A stretch of 64,000 nucleotides of DNA from Schistosoma haematobium (taxonomy: Eukaryota; Platyhelminthes; Trematoda; Strigeidida; Schistosomatidae). The stretch lies in assembly GCF_000699445.3 (NCBI RefSeq), contig NC_067195.1, positions 61,045,591 through 61,109,590 on the forward strand, given 5' to 3'. A program made the position numbers and the translations under genes. Numbering within the stretch: the stretch's first letter is position 1; every line of letters starts with the position of its first letter. This document shows positions 1 to 12,955 of this stretch, in pieces. The notes beneath the pieces are model-generated. The model was not told the origin of the DNA. It made no database searches and worked only from the letters and a program-made list of their open reading frames with translations.

Positions 1-619
1 ATTTTTCTGTATTACGATTAGTCATATATTGCACTTAGTTACTATTATATGTAAAAGATATTTATGAATTGAGCGACATTTAACATTTCATTAATTAAAA
101 TTGATGATAAATTTCTGTTAACACATATATGAGAAGCGATACTTTAGTTTTCATTAAATATGTTCACTAAACAAATATTATATTTCACTACAGCTGATTT
201 GGTTATTTTGTTACTTGTTAAGCTGTTTTCGTCTGTTCTTGTGGAGTAACTTGACTGACAACATCGTATTATTTTTATTATCAGAAAGGAATGTATAAAC
301 GCTACACAATATACAGTCACTCATCTTTAAAATATCAACTAGAAACGGTAATTCACCAGATTATATGAAGTGTGTCAACAAAAGGAATACCATTAAGGTA
401 AATAACTAGTTTTGATGTTGGCTACTAAAGACAAACGGCAGAAAAAGCTGATTCCAGTGATTCTTGTCGATTGCCTTTCAAACCATCGAGTGAATCTAAC
501 ACTGATCATTAAAAGAGTATCACACATTTAAGGAAATTTGTTATAGAACAGATTAGCTCAATGACTGTGTAATTTATTCTTACAGTATTGTGTAGTTTAT
601 TGTAAACTACCTATCATGC

Positions 620-1725
620 ATCATCATTGAACAATCAACTGTATGGAACGCATCACTGTACACCAAATTTCTTGATTATGAAAAGGCGTTTGATAGTGCG
701 GATAGGAGAACCTCGTGAAAACATCTTCGACACTATGATGTACGTGAGAAAATCGTCAACATCATACGGAATTCATATGACAGACTACACTGCAAATTCG
801 TGCATGGGGAATAGCTGACAGACGTATTCCAAGTAAGGACTGAAGTCAGACAAGGCTGTCTACTCTCTCCTTTCCTCTTTCTTCTGGTGGTCAACTGGAT
901 TATGAAGACCTCAACATCTGACGGGAAGCACGGAATGATAGACGGTTTGGACTTCGCAGATGATCTGGCCCTTCTATCCCATACACTTTAACAAACAGTG
1001 TAGCAGAAGTCTCTGCATCCGTAGGCCTCAACATACAAAAGGGAAAAATCAAGATCCTCAAATACAACACGGAGAACACCAACCAAGTCACATTTGATGG
1101 AGACACTCTGGAAGAGGTGGAAACTTTCACGTACCTGAACAGCAGCATCGTCGATGAACAAGGAGGATCCGATGCAGGCGTAAAGCAATTATTGGTAAAT
1201 TAAGAACAACATTCCTACATTTGAAGAACATATGGAACTCAAAACAACTTTCAACCAACATCAAAGTCGCGATCTTGAATACGAATGTCCAGACAGTCCA
1301 ACTATATGGAGCTGAAACATTGAGAACTACTACAACCACTATAAAAAAGGTAAAAGTATTTATAAACAACTGTCTACTCAAGATACTCAATGTCTGCTGG
1401 TCAGATACCATCAGCAACAACCTACTGCAGAATAAAAAAACCCACCTTCCATCTGAAGAGGAAATTAGGGAAAAACTCTGGAAGAAGGTAGGGCGTACAT
1501 GGTGTAAGTCGTCAAACTGAATCACGAGGAAGGCGCTAGCTTGGAACCCTGAATGGAAACATAGAAGAGGAAGTCCATAGGAATACACTGTATCGAGGAT
1601 TGGAAACAGACAGGAAAAGGATGAATAGCAACCGGAATCAACGTGAAAGGATTGATCAGGACAGAGTTGGATGGAGAATGATGGTGGGCGACCTGTGCTA
1701 TTTCACTAACAGAGGTGAGTAAGTA
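620..1725 (+). mobile_element. RTE-type LINE fragment (reverse transcriptase, decayed)
   Basis: Remnant of a non-LTR retrotransposon. The conceptual translation is broken by frameshifts and stops but follows the second half of an RTE-like reverse transcriptase. It contains the RQGCLLSPF motif near 850-875, the catalytic FADD motif in DFADDLALLSH near 950-985, then VTFDGDTLEEVETFTYL and a [12 protein letters not shown] block (1230-1270), and the terminal DRVGWRMMVGDLC block near 1663-1700. The endonuclease half is absent, so this is a 5'-truncated insertion. Family placement (RTE/SR2-like) is from recognised motifs, not a search. It cannot encode a working enzyme as it stands. Confidence 0.8.
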
Positions 1726-3590
1726 GGTGACTTAACCCAAGTCATTTGTTTGAAAGGGTACAATAAATCTGCATTGAATTTTGATTTTAGTACTTAGAGT
1801 AGTTTGCTTAAAATCAGTTTCCTCGTTATCTGAATTATAAACATAAATTATCAGATCATGTTTTCGTATTTATTGATGGTAATACTGGAGTCGGAAATAC
1901 CGGAAAATAAGAATTATTTTCTATCAATAACGATAATTCATTGACTAACGTGTAAAATAGATTAATATATATGATCATTGAATTTCATGATTTCCTGATA
2001 CAGTCGTTGTAAAGTGTTTTTTTATCACTGAAAGCTTAATTTTCCCATACCATGTACTTGACTGATTTGGTTGATATTTGTTTTACAAGTCAGGTCCCCA
2101 TTTGACTCCTGGGTTAGTGATCAGCTCTTTAAATATCTATTTTAATTTCACGTACTTGTTTATTTAGTAAACTCCATAACTATCTCCTAAATGTGATATT
2201 TTATCAATGATAAAATATTGTTAGTTAAAATCAACTACTTCTTTTACTAAAATAAATTGTCCATTGCAATAATGTAGTGATAATAGAGGATAGTTTTACC
2301 AAATATGTCCCTATTATTCGTATTTTCATTATCAAGTTGTATATTAGATAATTTTAATGTGATGTAACAAATCCACAGTGAAAACTTTAATTGTTCTGTA
2401 TCCTTAATGCTTATATTTTGTAGGACTGAAATAATGATAATTTATAGTTCAATGAATTGTACTTATGAGTTAGTTAGATATATACATTTTGTTTGATCTA
2501 ATTCTTTGTAAATCAAATAGAGAAATCCCTAATAATACATATCAGTATGAAAACATAGGTGTATTGGAATCACTGTTCACATTTGATGGGACTTCAAGTG
2601 AGTATTGCTGAAGTGTGGGGGCCTAAGTAAGAGTCGTAAGTCGGCAAGTGAAACAGTGAACCATAATTGACCAAGGTGATTAAAATATGTGATACATATT
2701 TCGAAGTACTGTCTACCAGAAACGTAATGCTGACTGGGGTAGAAGTAGATTGGAATAAATCTAGAGATGGCTAATCAACGACATGAAATCAGTCCATGAA
2801 TTAATTGACCATTGGACTGACCCCATATCAACAGGTATAGACTTCCAGCTTACGATTCGTCCGACAACTGTGACTAATCGTTGGAGTAATTAAGTGATGC
2901 GCTCCAAAATCCTGTAAAGTGGTACAGTCGGATCCATTTCTTATCTTCCTCTGATAGAATGGCTTGGTTTTATTTTACAATCCTTATTCTTAGAACTCAT
3001 TGCTTTCTACAAAAGTAGATTTCCTATGTTTTGCTTTTCATGACATGTTGATAAACCTAATCTTTTGCTCTTCACTTTGCTAATTTTTTCTTTTACTGTG
3101 TTTATATTAGTCGGGGTAAGTCAAACTGATATGTATTCCTCTCAGGCCATACGCTATCTAAGACAGACTAAAAGTTCGATTTAGTCAAAATGCTTATCAC
3201 AGGCTAATGGATGTTAATGGAAAATACGCTTGTTCAACGAAGATATGTACTTAAAATAATAAAAGAAACCCATGACATCACTGGAAAGGAATTCAGACAG
3301 TATCATTTACTGAAGTCTTAAAATGGTATTTATAGTTAATTTACAAGTAGTCTGTTGAACGATAGGAGGCTCATTATATCATATCATATGTCATAGAAAG
3401 TTGCTTAATAATCTAGAATTGAAGAGATAATAAAACGAAATTAAAATTGAGAATGATAATTATCCCCTTGACGAGTATGAGAAGGGTGAATAATAAATTA
3501 AAAACATAAAGCTGATAATAAGGAATAACTAAAATTAATATTTTAAAAAACTAACCCGATAAAATAAAACCAAATTACCATTTATATAAA
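1726..3590. other. No gene seen; AT-rich spacer with one less AT-rich stretch
   Basis: No convincing exon or repeat partner. The part at about 2570-2960 is less AT-rich than its flanks and reads like decayed repeat sequence, but no second copy was found in this window. Confidence 0.4.
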
Positions 3591-3599
3591 ATTAAGCGT

Positions 3600-4790
3600 T
3601 GGAGTCATAAAAGAATGATGGCTTGGACCTGTTTCTTTGCACATAGAGTTCAGGTTTGAAAAAATGGATCGCCAGTGAATAAGTTATTCGTTTGTACTCC
3701 TTTCCAACCAAACCGTTTTACTATGTAAATAATTTTAAAGGATTTATCAGAGAAGGCTATGTGACCAGAGTTTCTAAGATGCTTTAATATTGAATATTTG
3801 ACTGATTTATATTCACCTTTTGGAAGCCATGCGTGATAATTTTCGGAGGTGCGTTTGGCAAATTCTCGCTTTTTGTAGTCTACGTAACCTGCTTCACAAG
3901 AGCAGGTGGACGTATAAATACACATTGATGCGGTTCAGTGAGAGAGTTTGTCTATGATACATCTACAAACGATGGAACAGCTGAAAAAGACGGTGCGATG
4001 ATTAGGGTTATAAAAGGTTTCCTTCAAGGATTCTTCAAATCTTTTTCAGCAGTATTTCCCTTTAACTAAAGGATTAGCAACAGAGTCTTCTTAGGGACTG
4101 TATGGGTTCTTGTAGACCGTAATTTAGGTTTCATATCGCACTCAATAAACCTGCATAGATGGCTGTTTTTGAGGAATGTCTATCAAGGTTGTGTAGTTCC
4201 TTGTCTGTCGTATCTCCCTACTATATTCACATAGCTTTCGATGATAAAAACTAAATTAAGCTCTTTTTCTGCTTAAAGGCTTCCAGCTATGGAAATACGT
4301 GTATTTCCCATTTCAAGTTGGTGTTAGGTTTATAGACCTTTACAATGTACCATGTTGTCTTCTAGTGAATAGGATATCGAGGAAACGAAATTTTGAGTTT
4401 GATTCCGACTCCAATGTAAATTTGATGGATTGACGGCAGTCAATGAACTTATCCAGGATGAAGTCGAGGTCGCTGTTTTCACAATAAAAAATGAAAGTTT
4501 CATCCATATGCCTCCTGTATAAGTGGAAGTTTTTAGTGTTCGGTCGAAGTACTGTGTCCTCACGATTGTTCATGAAACAATTTTCAAGAACAGGGCCAAA
4601 CAGTAAACCGATAGCGACGTCATTAATTTGTCTGTTAAACTCATTATTAGATCGAAACTGAACTCCGACGGTGCATCTTAGGAATACTTCCTTTAGATAA
4701 TGCTTTTGAGTACTAATATCGAGGTTGTTGTCTTCACTATAATCATAGGAGGTTTATATTCTCTGTTAGTGGAAATGGATGTCACATCTA
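3600..4790 (-). mobile_element. Penelope-like element fragment: RT C-terminus plus GIY-YIG endonuclease
   Basis: Read on the minus strand from about 4790 down, the translation gives a PLE reverse transcriptase. NDVAIGLLFGPVLENCFM (about 4640-4575) corresponds to the DGVAMGSPLGP region. RRHMDETFIFYCENSDLDF (about 4510-4450) corresponds to the catalytic YVDDTF region, with E for the second D. IKFTLESESNSKFRFLDILF follows. After broken linker sequence, a GIY-YIG-like domain appears at 3925-3650 (TCSCEAGYVD, KRTSENYHAWL, SILKHLRNSGHIAF). RT followed by GIY-YIG is the PLE layout. Stops and frameshifts make it dead. The altered catalytic aspartate and missing N-terminus fit an old 5'-truncated copy. 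Confidence 0.82.
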
Positions 4791-5299
4791 AAGATGCTAT
4801 TATTATTGCAGTTACACTGCCATATATATTTCTCTAAATAGCTTGAAATCGTGATGCTTATACGCAACGACTTTAAAACTTCACTTTTTCCTCGGTTCAT
4901 TCAGATGTTTACTATACAAGGAGTACTTACAAATAAATCGAGGATTATGGGAACTGTCATTTATTTTTTGAATAAGCGACTGACACTAAGCTATGAAATG
5001 TCAGATATTCAGTTTCCTACTCACTGGGTTAGTATAAAGTGATCATTATTTTTGTTATTAAATATAAGGTAGTTTACAAAAGGGCAAACTTATAAATATA
5101 AAAATTTCATGATTATTAGAAAATGTTTTTAGTTGTACTGATATTTTGAGTAACATCTAACCTGGTACTTCAGTAATTACTTCAGACCGTACACTTGGAA
5201 TATAATGCTGAAAAGTATTTACGTATCTTGCTAAACTGGGTGAAATTTGATTAGATATTCGTTTTTGGTGATAATATATGTAAAATAAAATAACCTACA

Positions 5300-5400
5300 G
5301 AAAGACATCATCAAAATAGAGCCTAGGACAGATGTACGTCTACCCAAGTTGTCATACCTGATTAGCACGACGAGGTGAAATCGACGGGAGCGATCGAAAT
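5300..5400. repeat. Dispersed repeat R4 fragment
   Basis: The block around CAAGTTGTCATACCTGATTA (about 5345) recurs in diverged form near 48550 (AAGTTGCCATACCTTATTAT), with similar flanking text (TAGGACAGATGTACGTC compared with AGGCACATATATGCATTGG). Class unknown. Confidence 0.4.
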
Positions 5401-5419
5401 AATTTGGTAACAATGGCAA

Positions 5420-7983
5420 CAGTTGTATAAACCTTGAGAAATGATTTAGAAAGACTTTGAAAAGGTATGGATGAAGGGATAATGGAATTCTAGCTAGATG
5501 GAAAGATAGAGGGCGATTATATCTGGGTCACTTCAAGCTGTTCTGAGTTACGTCACTCACTCCCCAACCACTGATTGATTTTCTTATTCTGCATCTAACA
5601 TAAAAATAATCTATGAATTTCGTAACCACAGAAACCATTTTATTGGTAGGAGTAATCACTTTGGAAATTTCTGTTGCATAAAAACGATGAAAATTTCTTT
5701 TTTATTGTGAAAATCATCGGGAACAGTTTCTAATAGTATCTGTTACAGATTAGTAACAATTCAGATTTCAAAGGGGTTAATATGGTGAATTACTTTTCAT
5801 CCTGATAAATGTTTTCATGTTATATGACTGGACATGATCCCCAGAAAGAACTTATCGTAGTCATGCTATTTGCTATTCCTTGTTTGCCATACACATGGAC
5901 AATCTTTTTTGGGGGGGCTGGGATGCTTCCTGATAGTTATTTGTTGTCAGGTATAACCCTAGGCACTCTGATACTTCTACCTCATTTCGTCTAGATTCGT
6001 CGTTTTACTTTGGGTCAGGTAAAAAGTAAACATATATAACGTATTTAAGGAGGAGGAAAATGTCAATAGAACTGAAAACATAGAATAGTATTTTAGTGTA
6101 GAATGATTTTGAAATAAACTATTAAGAAAGTTAGACAGCTTAATTCGCTTGATGGAAGCATAGTGAACGGACGAGTCAGTCTATCAAAATTAAACAATTA
6201 AAACAAGTAGAATCCATTACAAAAGTAGGAGGGAAATTTAATAGAATTGTATGTTTAGAAAACTAATAAATCTTATAAAAATAGTGAAAGTATATTTGAA
6301 ACTGTATGAGGAGATCCATTAAAATTGAAATACCGGTGTCATTGGCGATGGAAGTGATTTATCTTCCATTAAAAGATTGTATAAAACTAATTAGATCAAC
6401 AATAATTTTGAGTATAAAATGAATAAGGATTGAAAACTAAATTATTGTTAAGCAGATTTCAAATAAAGTCTATTTGTTAAACGGGAGTTGATTATCCTCT
6501 ACTTCTTAGCATTTGACTTCTCTTGCAGTTACTTCGACAGGTATAAAAATTTAAAATTTTCGTAGAACATTCGGAAAATGAAAAAAATGTGTCTAACGAC
6601 TGATTGTTTTTGTATGTTCTGTGACGGATTTCAAACCACTGAGATTAAATTGAAGGCCTCAATAAGTACCTGAAGTATATTCTAAAAATCACAGATATCA
6701 AAGTATTCTAGTGCCCTTATGTTCTTGTTATTTTGAATTATTTTAAAACATTAACATTCGTATGTAAAGGACTAAATCATAGATGTGATCATATTTTTCA
6801 TAGAGCTGTAAATCATTTGAAAATACATAAGAAAACGATCATTGGTCTTTTCTGTTTTTTCATCTTATATGCATTAGTACAAAAGTGTGAATTGATGTAG
6901 ACTAAAACAAAATGTCTATAATTATTAACTGATTTAGGATTAAACCATACTGTATACAAAGGAGATGATTTCATTTCTGAATAAATCTTCAGTATAACAT
7001 TCAGTTTTGTAACATCATATTTAATAAGTAATATTTTTGTTAGTAACTGAAGATTCATTTAAAAGAATCGATTTAATTGTATTAGTTTAAATTGTAACGT
7101 AATAAGTTATTCAATTTTCGATAACAAAGGTTAAATGCTTTAATGCCATTCCTGAACGATAAATCCACATCACTTCAATCCGATGCAAATTAAATGATCA
7201 TTTAATTTTCAAGCTGCTCTAGACTTTTACTCATATAAAAAGGTTTCGTATATTATAAAAATTCTTATTATATTTATTCTACTGATGTAGTAAGCATAAT
7301 ACTTTATTAATAAATGAATATCTTTAATTATCCCTATAATTAGAAAAAAAACACAATTATATTAATGGTATTTTCATTTCTATACATGAAAACACCACCT
7401 ATTGCACGAGATCTTTCTTTTCATTGACTCCCTACACGTTTATCACTAATCTATATTTATTAAATTTATCAGTTCTACAACAAACAATATAATTTTTTTT
7501 TTTTCAAAATTCTACATTTCATATAATTAGATAGTTGAAATACTATATATTTAGGAAACAAAAGTGAAATGTTTCCTCCATAGTTAAATAAACTGTATTC
7601 TAACAAAAAGAGAAAAACAGATAAAAGGTACAGGATTAGAGAAAGAAGAAAAACTTAGCAAAGTAAATACCAAAAAAAGAGAACAGTCTATTGATTTATA
7701 TTGTACTAGAAACACCTAGAGTTTTAATAATAAAAAAAAACGAGAAGAGTAGCGTCATTCATATTATTCAATATAAAATATAAATGTACATAGTAATAAG
7801 TAATATCATTTCATTTGAATCAACAGAATTTTATAAAATCATATGAACAATTTAATTGTTATTGTTTTATATTCTGATATAATATTCAGTAGGCTAATAT
7901 AATCAGTTTATATTATGTTTAATGGATTGAAGTTATGGAAGTTTACCATTCAACTGTGAAGTTGAGAACACTGTCACCAAGTG

Positions 7984-8023
<40 letters not shown>

Positions 8024-8185
8024 GTTTGGTTATGAAGTATTTAGAGGCTGGATTTGAATTTCATCAACTACGAAGTATTGACAACTAAGGAATGATTGAT
8101 AACTGCTTAGTAATTGTACAGGGACCTTAGGATAAACTAATCTTCATAGATCTTTCAATAAAGTGCTAAATGTGTGTTCATTTCT
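5420..8185. other. AT-rich spacer, no gene recognised
   Basis: Only short chance reading frames. The frame at 5809-5994 is hydrophobic but has no family resemblance, no splice context and a homopolymer G run at about 5910. A TA microsatellite lies at 7988-8021. Confidence 0.45.
7988..8021. repeat. (TA)n microsatellite
   Basis: About 17 uninterrupted TA units. Confidence 0.95.
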
Positions 8186-8390
8186 AGGAAAATTCCCGAA
8201 GTTCTAATGAGAAGCTATGACCGATGGAGTTCAATTATGTCGAAATGAGTTGGTGATGGCGGCATAATGTCACGAAATGATTGGGTTTAGAAATGTAAAT
8301 CATTGGGTAAAAGTCCAATGATCAGAAGGTTAAGCGATCCCCGAGAGGACTGGGTGGGGGCTTTGGATTAAATGTAACTAATGACTTCTG
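8186..8390 (+). mobile_element. Degenerate SINE-B copy
   Basis: The text CCGAAGTTCTAATGAGAAGC followed by a GGAGTTCAA block matches the 5' region of the SINE-B family. Beyond it, GGTTAAGCGATCCCCGAGAGG is a remnant of the tRNA-like A-box region. The hammerhead and tail are not recognisable. Confidence 0.55.
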
Positions 8391-8689
8391 TTTTACATTG
8401 CCTAGTTTCATATTCTGTGAAAGCAGCTGTTCAGTGCTCCTTGGTTCGCAATTATTCTCCGGTTTAGATCAACTATCGACAGAATTCAAGTTAAACATCA
8501 ATTATTTTTATATACGGTACTGTACTAAACAATGAAAATCAACAAAATTCTTCAACAATTTATACGATCTGTAATTTAACTTCTGGACAATCGTAAATAA
8601 CAAACAAAATGTGTTTAATCCAGTCAAACTGCAAGCTAAGCAGGAGCATAAAGGCCCATACTGTTCCCAACTACATTCCATATATTCTA

Positions 8690-8765
8690 TACTAACTTGT
8701 GTCAAAATGGCTATGTCGCGGCAGACCGCATTGGGTGCACATATGCTAACCAAGACTGATTAAAT
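8690..8765 (+). mobile_element. SINE-A (Sm-alpha-like) 3'-tail fragment
   Basis: Short diverged piece of the SINE-A tail: TATGTCGCGGCAGACCGCAT, then GTGCACATATGCTAAC and AGACTGATTAAAT. It aligns with the tail of the fuller copy at 23700-23836. Confidence 0.5.
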
Positions 8766-8999
8766 TTCAGTCAAAATATTAACAACGGGATATTTCATTC
8801 CATTTCCAATTGAATTAGAATAATATTAATTCTTTACTTTATATCTCAAAACATTTTGTAAAATATTAAATGGGAATTTGATCTCTGAAGATAATATGAA
8901 GTAACTCTAATATTTGAAACTACAGAAGAGTCCAGAATCCAAATCCTTTCAAAAGAAATTATAAAAGGATAAAAAGTATGATAGGAGCAGATGGAAGGT

Positions 9000-9255
9000 G
9001 GTTGTGCAGTGTCATGGAATGACTAAAGTTAGACATTAAAAGTGTCAAATGATGGCTCTGTATTCCAGACGTTAAGCCTTCGCTCTCAAGACTATTGACC
9101 CTGAGTTCGCTTACTGCCCTCGAGGTCATGAGTGCGCGCTGTTGAGGACTCTCATTCTAGGAATAGACTGCCGTCCTGTACCTCCTGGCTTCAAATGGTT
9201 GTTTAACTTAGACGGATTCATGATTTAAATGTAATTTAACAACCATCAAAACCTC
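9000..9255 (+). mobile_element. SINE-B copy, degenerate
   Basis: Contains in order the pre-head block (AAAGTTAGACATTAAAAGTG), a mutated tRNA-like head (CTGAGTTCGCTTACTGCC, a decayed B box), and a broken hammerhead (GCGCGCTGTTGAGGACTCTC, then ACTGCCGTCC). The tail GGTTGTTTAACTTAGACGG matches the family tail. The core CUGANGA and GAAA are lost. Confidence 0.65.
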
Positions 9256-9744
9256 GTCCTGAGAAAAGTAAAAGAATGTTTGGTTTTCAACCACTCTAAC
9301 TGATAACAGTTAGGAATACATCGTTTTTAGTCCGGCTGATGTTATATTCTGATATAAATACATGACAGTTTTTAAAGTGTTATTTGAAAAAAGAACACTA
9401 CAAAATTACAATCTTTATTTAAGTCGTCTATAGTTTTGAAATATTTAGATAATTAAAAGTGTCTCCATTACTACTTATTGATGTAAATTGATTGAAAAAA
9501 TCAACACACAATGAAATTTGTTGAATGTGATTTAGATAAGAAGTTTATATATTTGTATTTATGAAAATTATTTATGAGCAGAATGAAATTTAGATAACTT
9601 GTCTTAAGTGCTAATTTCTTTCAAAACGTCTCTAAAATGAATGAACTGAGCAATCCAATGAGTAGAATGTTGTCAAACAAAGTATGATTGGACACAATAG
9701 AAAAAATGATGTTGCATTAATTTTTTTTCAGCTATGATTGGATT

Positions 9745-9870
9745 AATTCACTTGGTATTGTTTTACTTGAATCATCCCATTAATATTTAGGACTGCAATT
9801 GATCAGTCTCTTATTGGCATATGTACATACTGTGCGTATTGCCTCGTTATTGCCTGAATTCCTGTGACTG
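9745..9870 (-). mobile_element. SINE-A 3'-tail fragment
   Basis: Minus-strand copy of the SINE-A tail: it begins AATTCACTTGGTATTGTTTT and continues through GGACTGCAATTGATCAGTCT and TTATTGGCATATGTACATAC. It closely matches 12012-12110. Head and hammerhead are absent. Confidence 0.65.
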
Positions 9871-10211
9871 GATTATTTATTGATCATATTGAATATAATT
9901 ATTATCACGATTTTATGCCTAATGTTTAAGAGGTAACGCTTAAGTGAATTATTACCACTCGTGTAACCTCTGAGATATAGATTTACCAGAATATGTTCAG
10001 CTACACTGTGTTAATGTTTAATATTCTATGTTAGCCCAACTGTTCATTTATTTACACATAAATTACTATACATATTTAGAATGATTCATTCAAATTTCTG
10101 AATGAAATCAATGTCCAAGTTACCTGTTTAAATTACAGAACATTACGAACGTTATACATTCAATTATTAGTTGTTAAGATTTTATGCGAAAATCTAATTA
10201 AATAACATAGA

Positions 10212-10730
10212 CTAGGAGATATATGGTCCCCAAATGCTCTGGTACGGCCGAGAGTGGGGAGAGTCCACTCTCCCTCTCGAAATGCCCTCACATGGCCACG
10301 CGTATATAGCCTCTGCCAGAAAAGTCCCACTGACTGCCTTCTCGTGGCGTGAGTGTTGTTTACAAAATTGAGAGGACGAAAAGCGAATATCCGGCACTTT
10401 AACCGGGTTGTTGGACATGGAGAGTCCACCTAGAGAAGTTGGAAAATCCTCATTCCAAACCAATGGTGCACATGGACTCCAGGATCTTGAGGGAACAACT
10501 GGCGTATGAACCTACCGTTGGTCACCGGCTTCCATAGAACTGCATCTCCTTACGATGCTCCACTGCCTTGTGGATCAGACCTTTAGGTCGAAGGCTCCGG
10601 GTGTGGTCCCGTAAGAAGACCACCTGCTTTGGTTTTGGCACGCAGGCAGTATCACAGCCCTCGCACATGTCAAATGAGATCTGTGTGGCGTATATGTATT
10701 TGGTGCCTCCTTGTACCAATATCTATGTGT
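10212..10730 (-). repeat. GC-rich block, probably retroelement-derived, unclassified
   Basis: About 520 bp with much higher GC than its surroundings, with sharp edges. The right edge abuts an AAAATAAAATAAAAAAAGG run. Minus-strand reading frames (10522-10719 and 10212-10463) contain no domain I recognise. The composition jump suggests an inserted element fragment. The strand is inferred from the longer minus-strand frames only. Confidence 0.4.
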
Positions 10731-11999
10731 TAAAATAAAATAAAAAAAGGAAATATATGACAATAGAAATGAATGTATACAGACAATTAATAGGAATAAT
10801 ATTGAATCTTTATAGTTAATCAAGATCCTGAAAGAAGCACAGATAAGATATAAATAGTTTTAATATGAAAAAGAATACATTCATACATTAATGGAGTATT
10901 TGAAATGTAACTCATTCATTATTCATTAATAATAAGAATATAAAAGAAGTTGGAAAATAGACGAAAAGAATAATTTTGATTATATTTTTTAGTATAAATA
11001 TTAAGAATAAATGAAGAGATAATTAAAATGTTAAATGAAGACAATTCAAGGAACAAATAGAAATTTCGGAAGGTGAATGTCTTGACAAAGAAATAAATCA
11101 GTATATAAAGAAATTTGGAAAAAAATACAGATTAACATAATGGATAACAGATGGTTTGTTTAATAAGAATAGTAAATTGTGGTGTTTGAATGAACTAATG
11201 ATTCCTTTGTACTTGTTGAATGCTTGATTTCGAATTCCAAACACAGTACATTCGTTCGGGCTTATCGAGTACTTCTTGATCCGACTACGTTATTTCTGGG
11301 ATTCTTAGTTCGTACTATAATTCAAATACTCCTAATTATCATATAAATATTGATGATTACAAAAAACAGTATAAGAATATACAATGATATTTCTTTCCAA
11401 ATCTATCATACCGTAATCATTATGTTGAATATTATACTCAAAATTTACTAGAGCTGGTGACTACAATTACTTGAATAAATGACAATTGCTTGCCTATGAA
11501 ATCTGAATAAAATTCTTAAGTAAATGAATGAATTTAGTCGTTTAATAATAATTTGCTTTAAGATTACCATTATTCATATACACCAGTGGGGACAATCGAA
11601 TGTATTTACCATAAATTACAGGACTTGTTAATAAAATCTAACAATCATAAAGTAAATGCTTAATTTGCAAAATGTTCATCGATTGTCTCAAAATGACTCA
11701 TACTTCATTATTCTTGCATTTTCGTACAAATTACATCCTATTTCCATTCTTTACTGTTCGATTCACTTGTCTCTCTGCTGTCAGACCTTCTGTTCGAAAC
11801 TAACATCATATGCTAATTATGTCAATATAAGTAGCAGACACCATACGAGTATGTTCAATTACTAACAGATAATTTAGGTCTGTGGGTATTTGTTGTAGAA
11901 GTGTAACAATTGGTTATTTGTTTGGAGAAGATTCAAGCTTTAAAAATTAAGCTGTGAAGCAAGTCTAAATATTGATTGTATGTTGATTTTTGTGAAAAA
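10731..11999. other. AT-rich spacer, nothing recognised
   Basis: No exon-like frame with splice sites and no repeat matched elsewhere in the window. Confidence 0.4.
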
Positions 12000-12011
12000 T
12001 CCTATCTTAGT

Positions 12012-12306
12012 ATTCACTTGGTATTGTTTGGCTTGTATCTTCCCATTGAGGTTTGAGACTGCAATTGATCAGTCTGTTATTGGCATATGTACATAATGTG
12101 TGTATGCTTCGATATTACCTTAATTCACAAGCTATTTGTAAGTAATGATAGATAGTGGCTAGCAGTGGAATCCAGTACGCGCGTTTCGTCCCATTTGGGA
12201 CTCATCAGCTGGATGTACCTGCATCTCAGAGTTGATGTTCACTCTGGGACTCGAACCCAGTACCATTCGCTTCAAACGCCATCGCATTATCCACTTAGCT
12301 ACTGAG
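12012..12306 (-). mobile_element. Full-length SINE-A (Sm-alpha-like) with hammerhead ribozyme
   Basis: 295-bp SINE on the minus strand, bounded by the 12-bp duplication TCCTATCTTAGT (12000-12011 and 12307-12318). Minus-strand order: a tRNA-like head with A box (TAGCTAAGTGGATAATGCG) and B box (GGGTTCGAGTCCC), the hammerhead (about 12225-12165), a linker ending in the CTAGCCACTATC text, then a tail through TTGCAGTCTCAAACC to ACCAAGTGAATA. Schistosome Sm-alpha repeats are known to be tRNA-related retroposons with active hammerheads. This copy matches that description and is the cleanest in the window. Confidence 0.88.
12165..12225 (-). ncRNA. Hammerhead ribozyme (SINE-A), conserved core intact
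   Basis: On the minus strand: stem I ATCCAG pairs with CTGGAT. The core CTGATGA is followed by stem II GTCC-loop-GGAC (loop CAAATG), then GAAA, a short GC-rich stem III (ACGCGCGT, self-complementary) and cleavage triplet GUA just before CTGG. All invariant core positions are present. The natural schistosome hammerhead usually has GUC at the cleavage site; GUA is a permitted variant. Activity is inferred, not shown. Confidence 0.85.
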
Positions 12307-12319
12307 TCCTATCTTAGTT

Positions 12320-12764
12320 TTTGATATTATCTTGAAATTAATTTGTCAAGCATTCTACATTATCTAGCTTCAGTCAAAAACACAGTTTAATTATTCATAT
12401 TACTTACTATAAGGTGATGATATAAGGTAAATTCATTAAAAATAATACAGTACATAATAAGTTAAGATTAATTTATTAATAAAGAGAAAAACGTACAGTC
12501 AGGTGAGTTAAGAAAGAGGAAATAAATCATACATTTACGGTTATTCCGTAATAAGAACAGAATGGGGAATATAAAGTCTCCTTATTATCTCACAGTCTTA
12601 ATATTTAACTATGTATTCAAAGTATATCTCAGCATATATACATGAAATATTAAATTAAATAAATAAGTGAAAACCTAATTTACGATGGACCATTTAATGA
12701 AAATAGATAGAATTAATTTATGTACAGAATAAGTACATAAATAACGTTAGATGAGAAAATAAAA
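12320..12764. other. AT-rich spacer, nothing recognised
   Basis: No coding or repeat signal beyond low-complexity AT. Confidence 0.4.
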
Positions 12765-12772
12765 TGAATTTT

Positions 12773-12947
12773 GCCGAGACTATAATTTATGGACGAACAA
12801 ATCAGGTATAAGTTAATAGGTCTTCTAACCTTAACCATCAACTGTAAATTAAAATTTATAACCCTTATTTGGTCCTAGTTACTAGGTGAACACTCTCAAG
12901 GTCAGTCTAGCGCTACTCAAAGGTCGTCCATAAATTACAGTCTCATC
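12773..12947. mobile_element. Merlin-type MITE (non-autonomous DNA transposon)
   Basis: 175-bp element with no coding capacity. Its ends match the autonomous Merlin at 26836: the left end contains GAGACTATAATTTATGGACG and the inverted right end GAGACTGTAATTTATGGACG. It is flanked by the 8-bp duplication TGAATTTT (12765-12772 and 12948-12955), the target-site length expected of Merlin. It was presumably moved by Merlin transposase in trans. Confidence 0.85.
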
Positions 12948-12955
12948 TGAATTTT

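Noticed and set aside
5809..5994. Hydrophobic 61-codon frame resembling a membrane peptide
   Set aside because: Contains a G homopolymer run, no homologue I recognise, no exon borders; hydrophobicity follows from T-rich sequence.
10212..10730. GC-rich block considered as a host CpG-like promoter or exon
   Set aside because: Sharp edges with an adjacent A-rich run and no exon borders fit an inserted repeat better.
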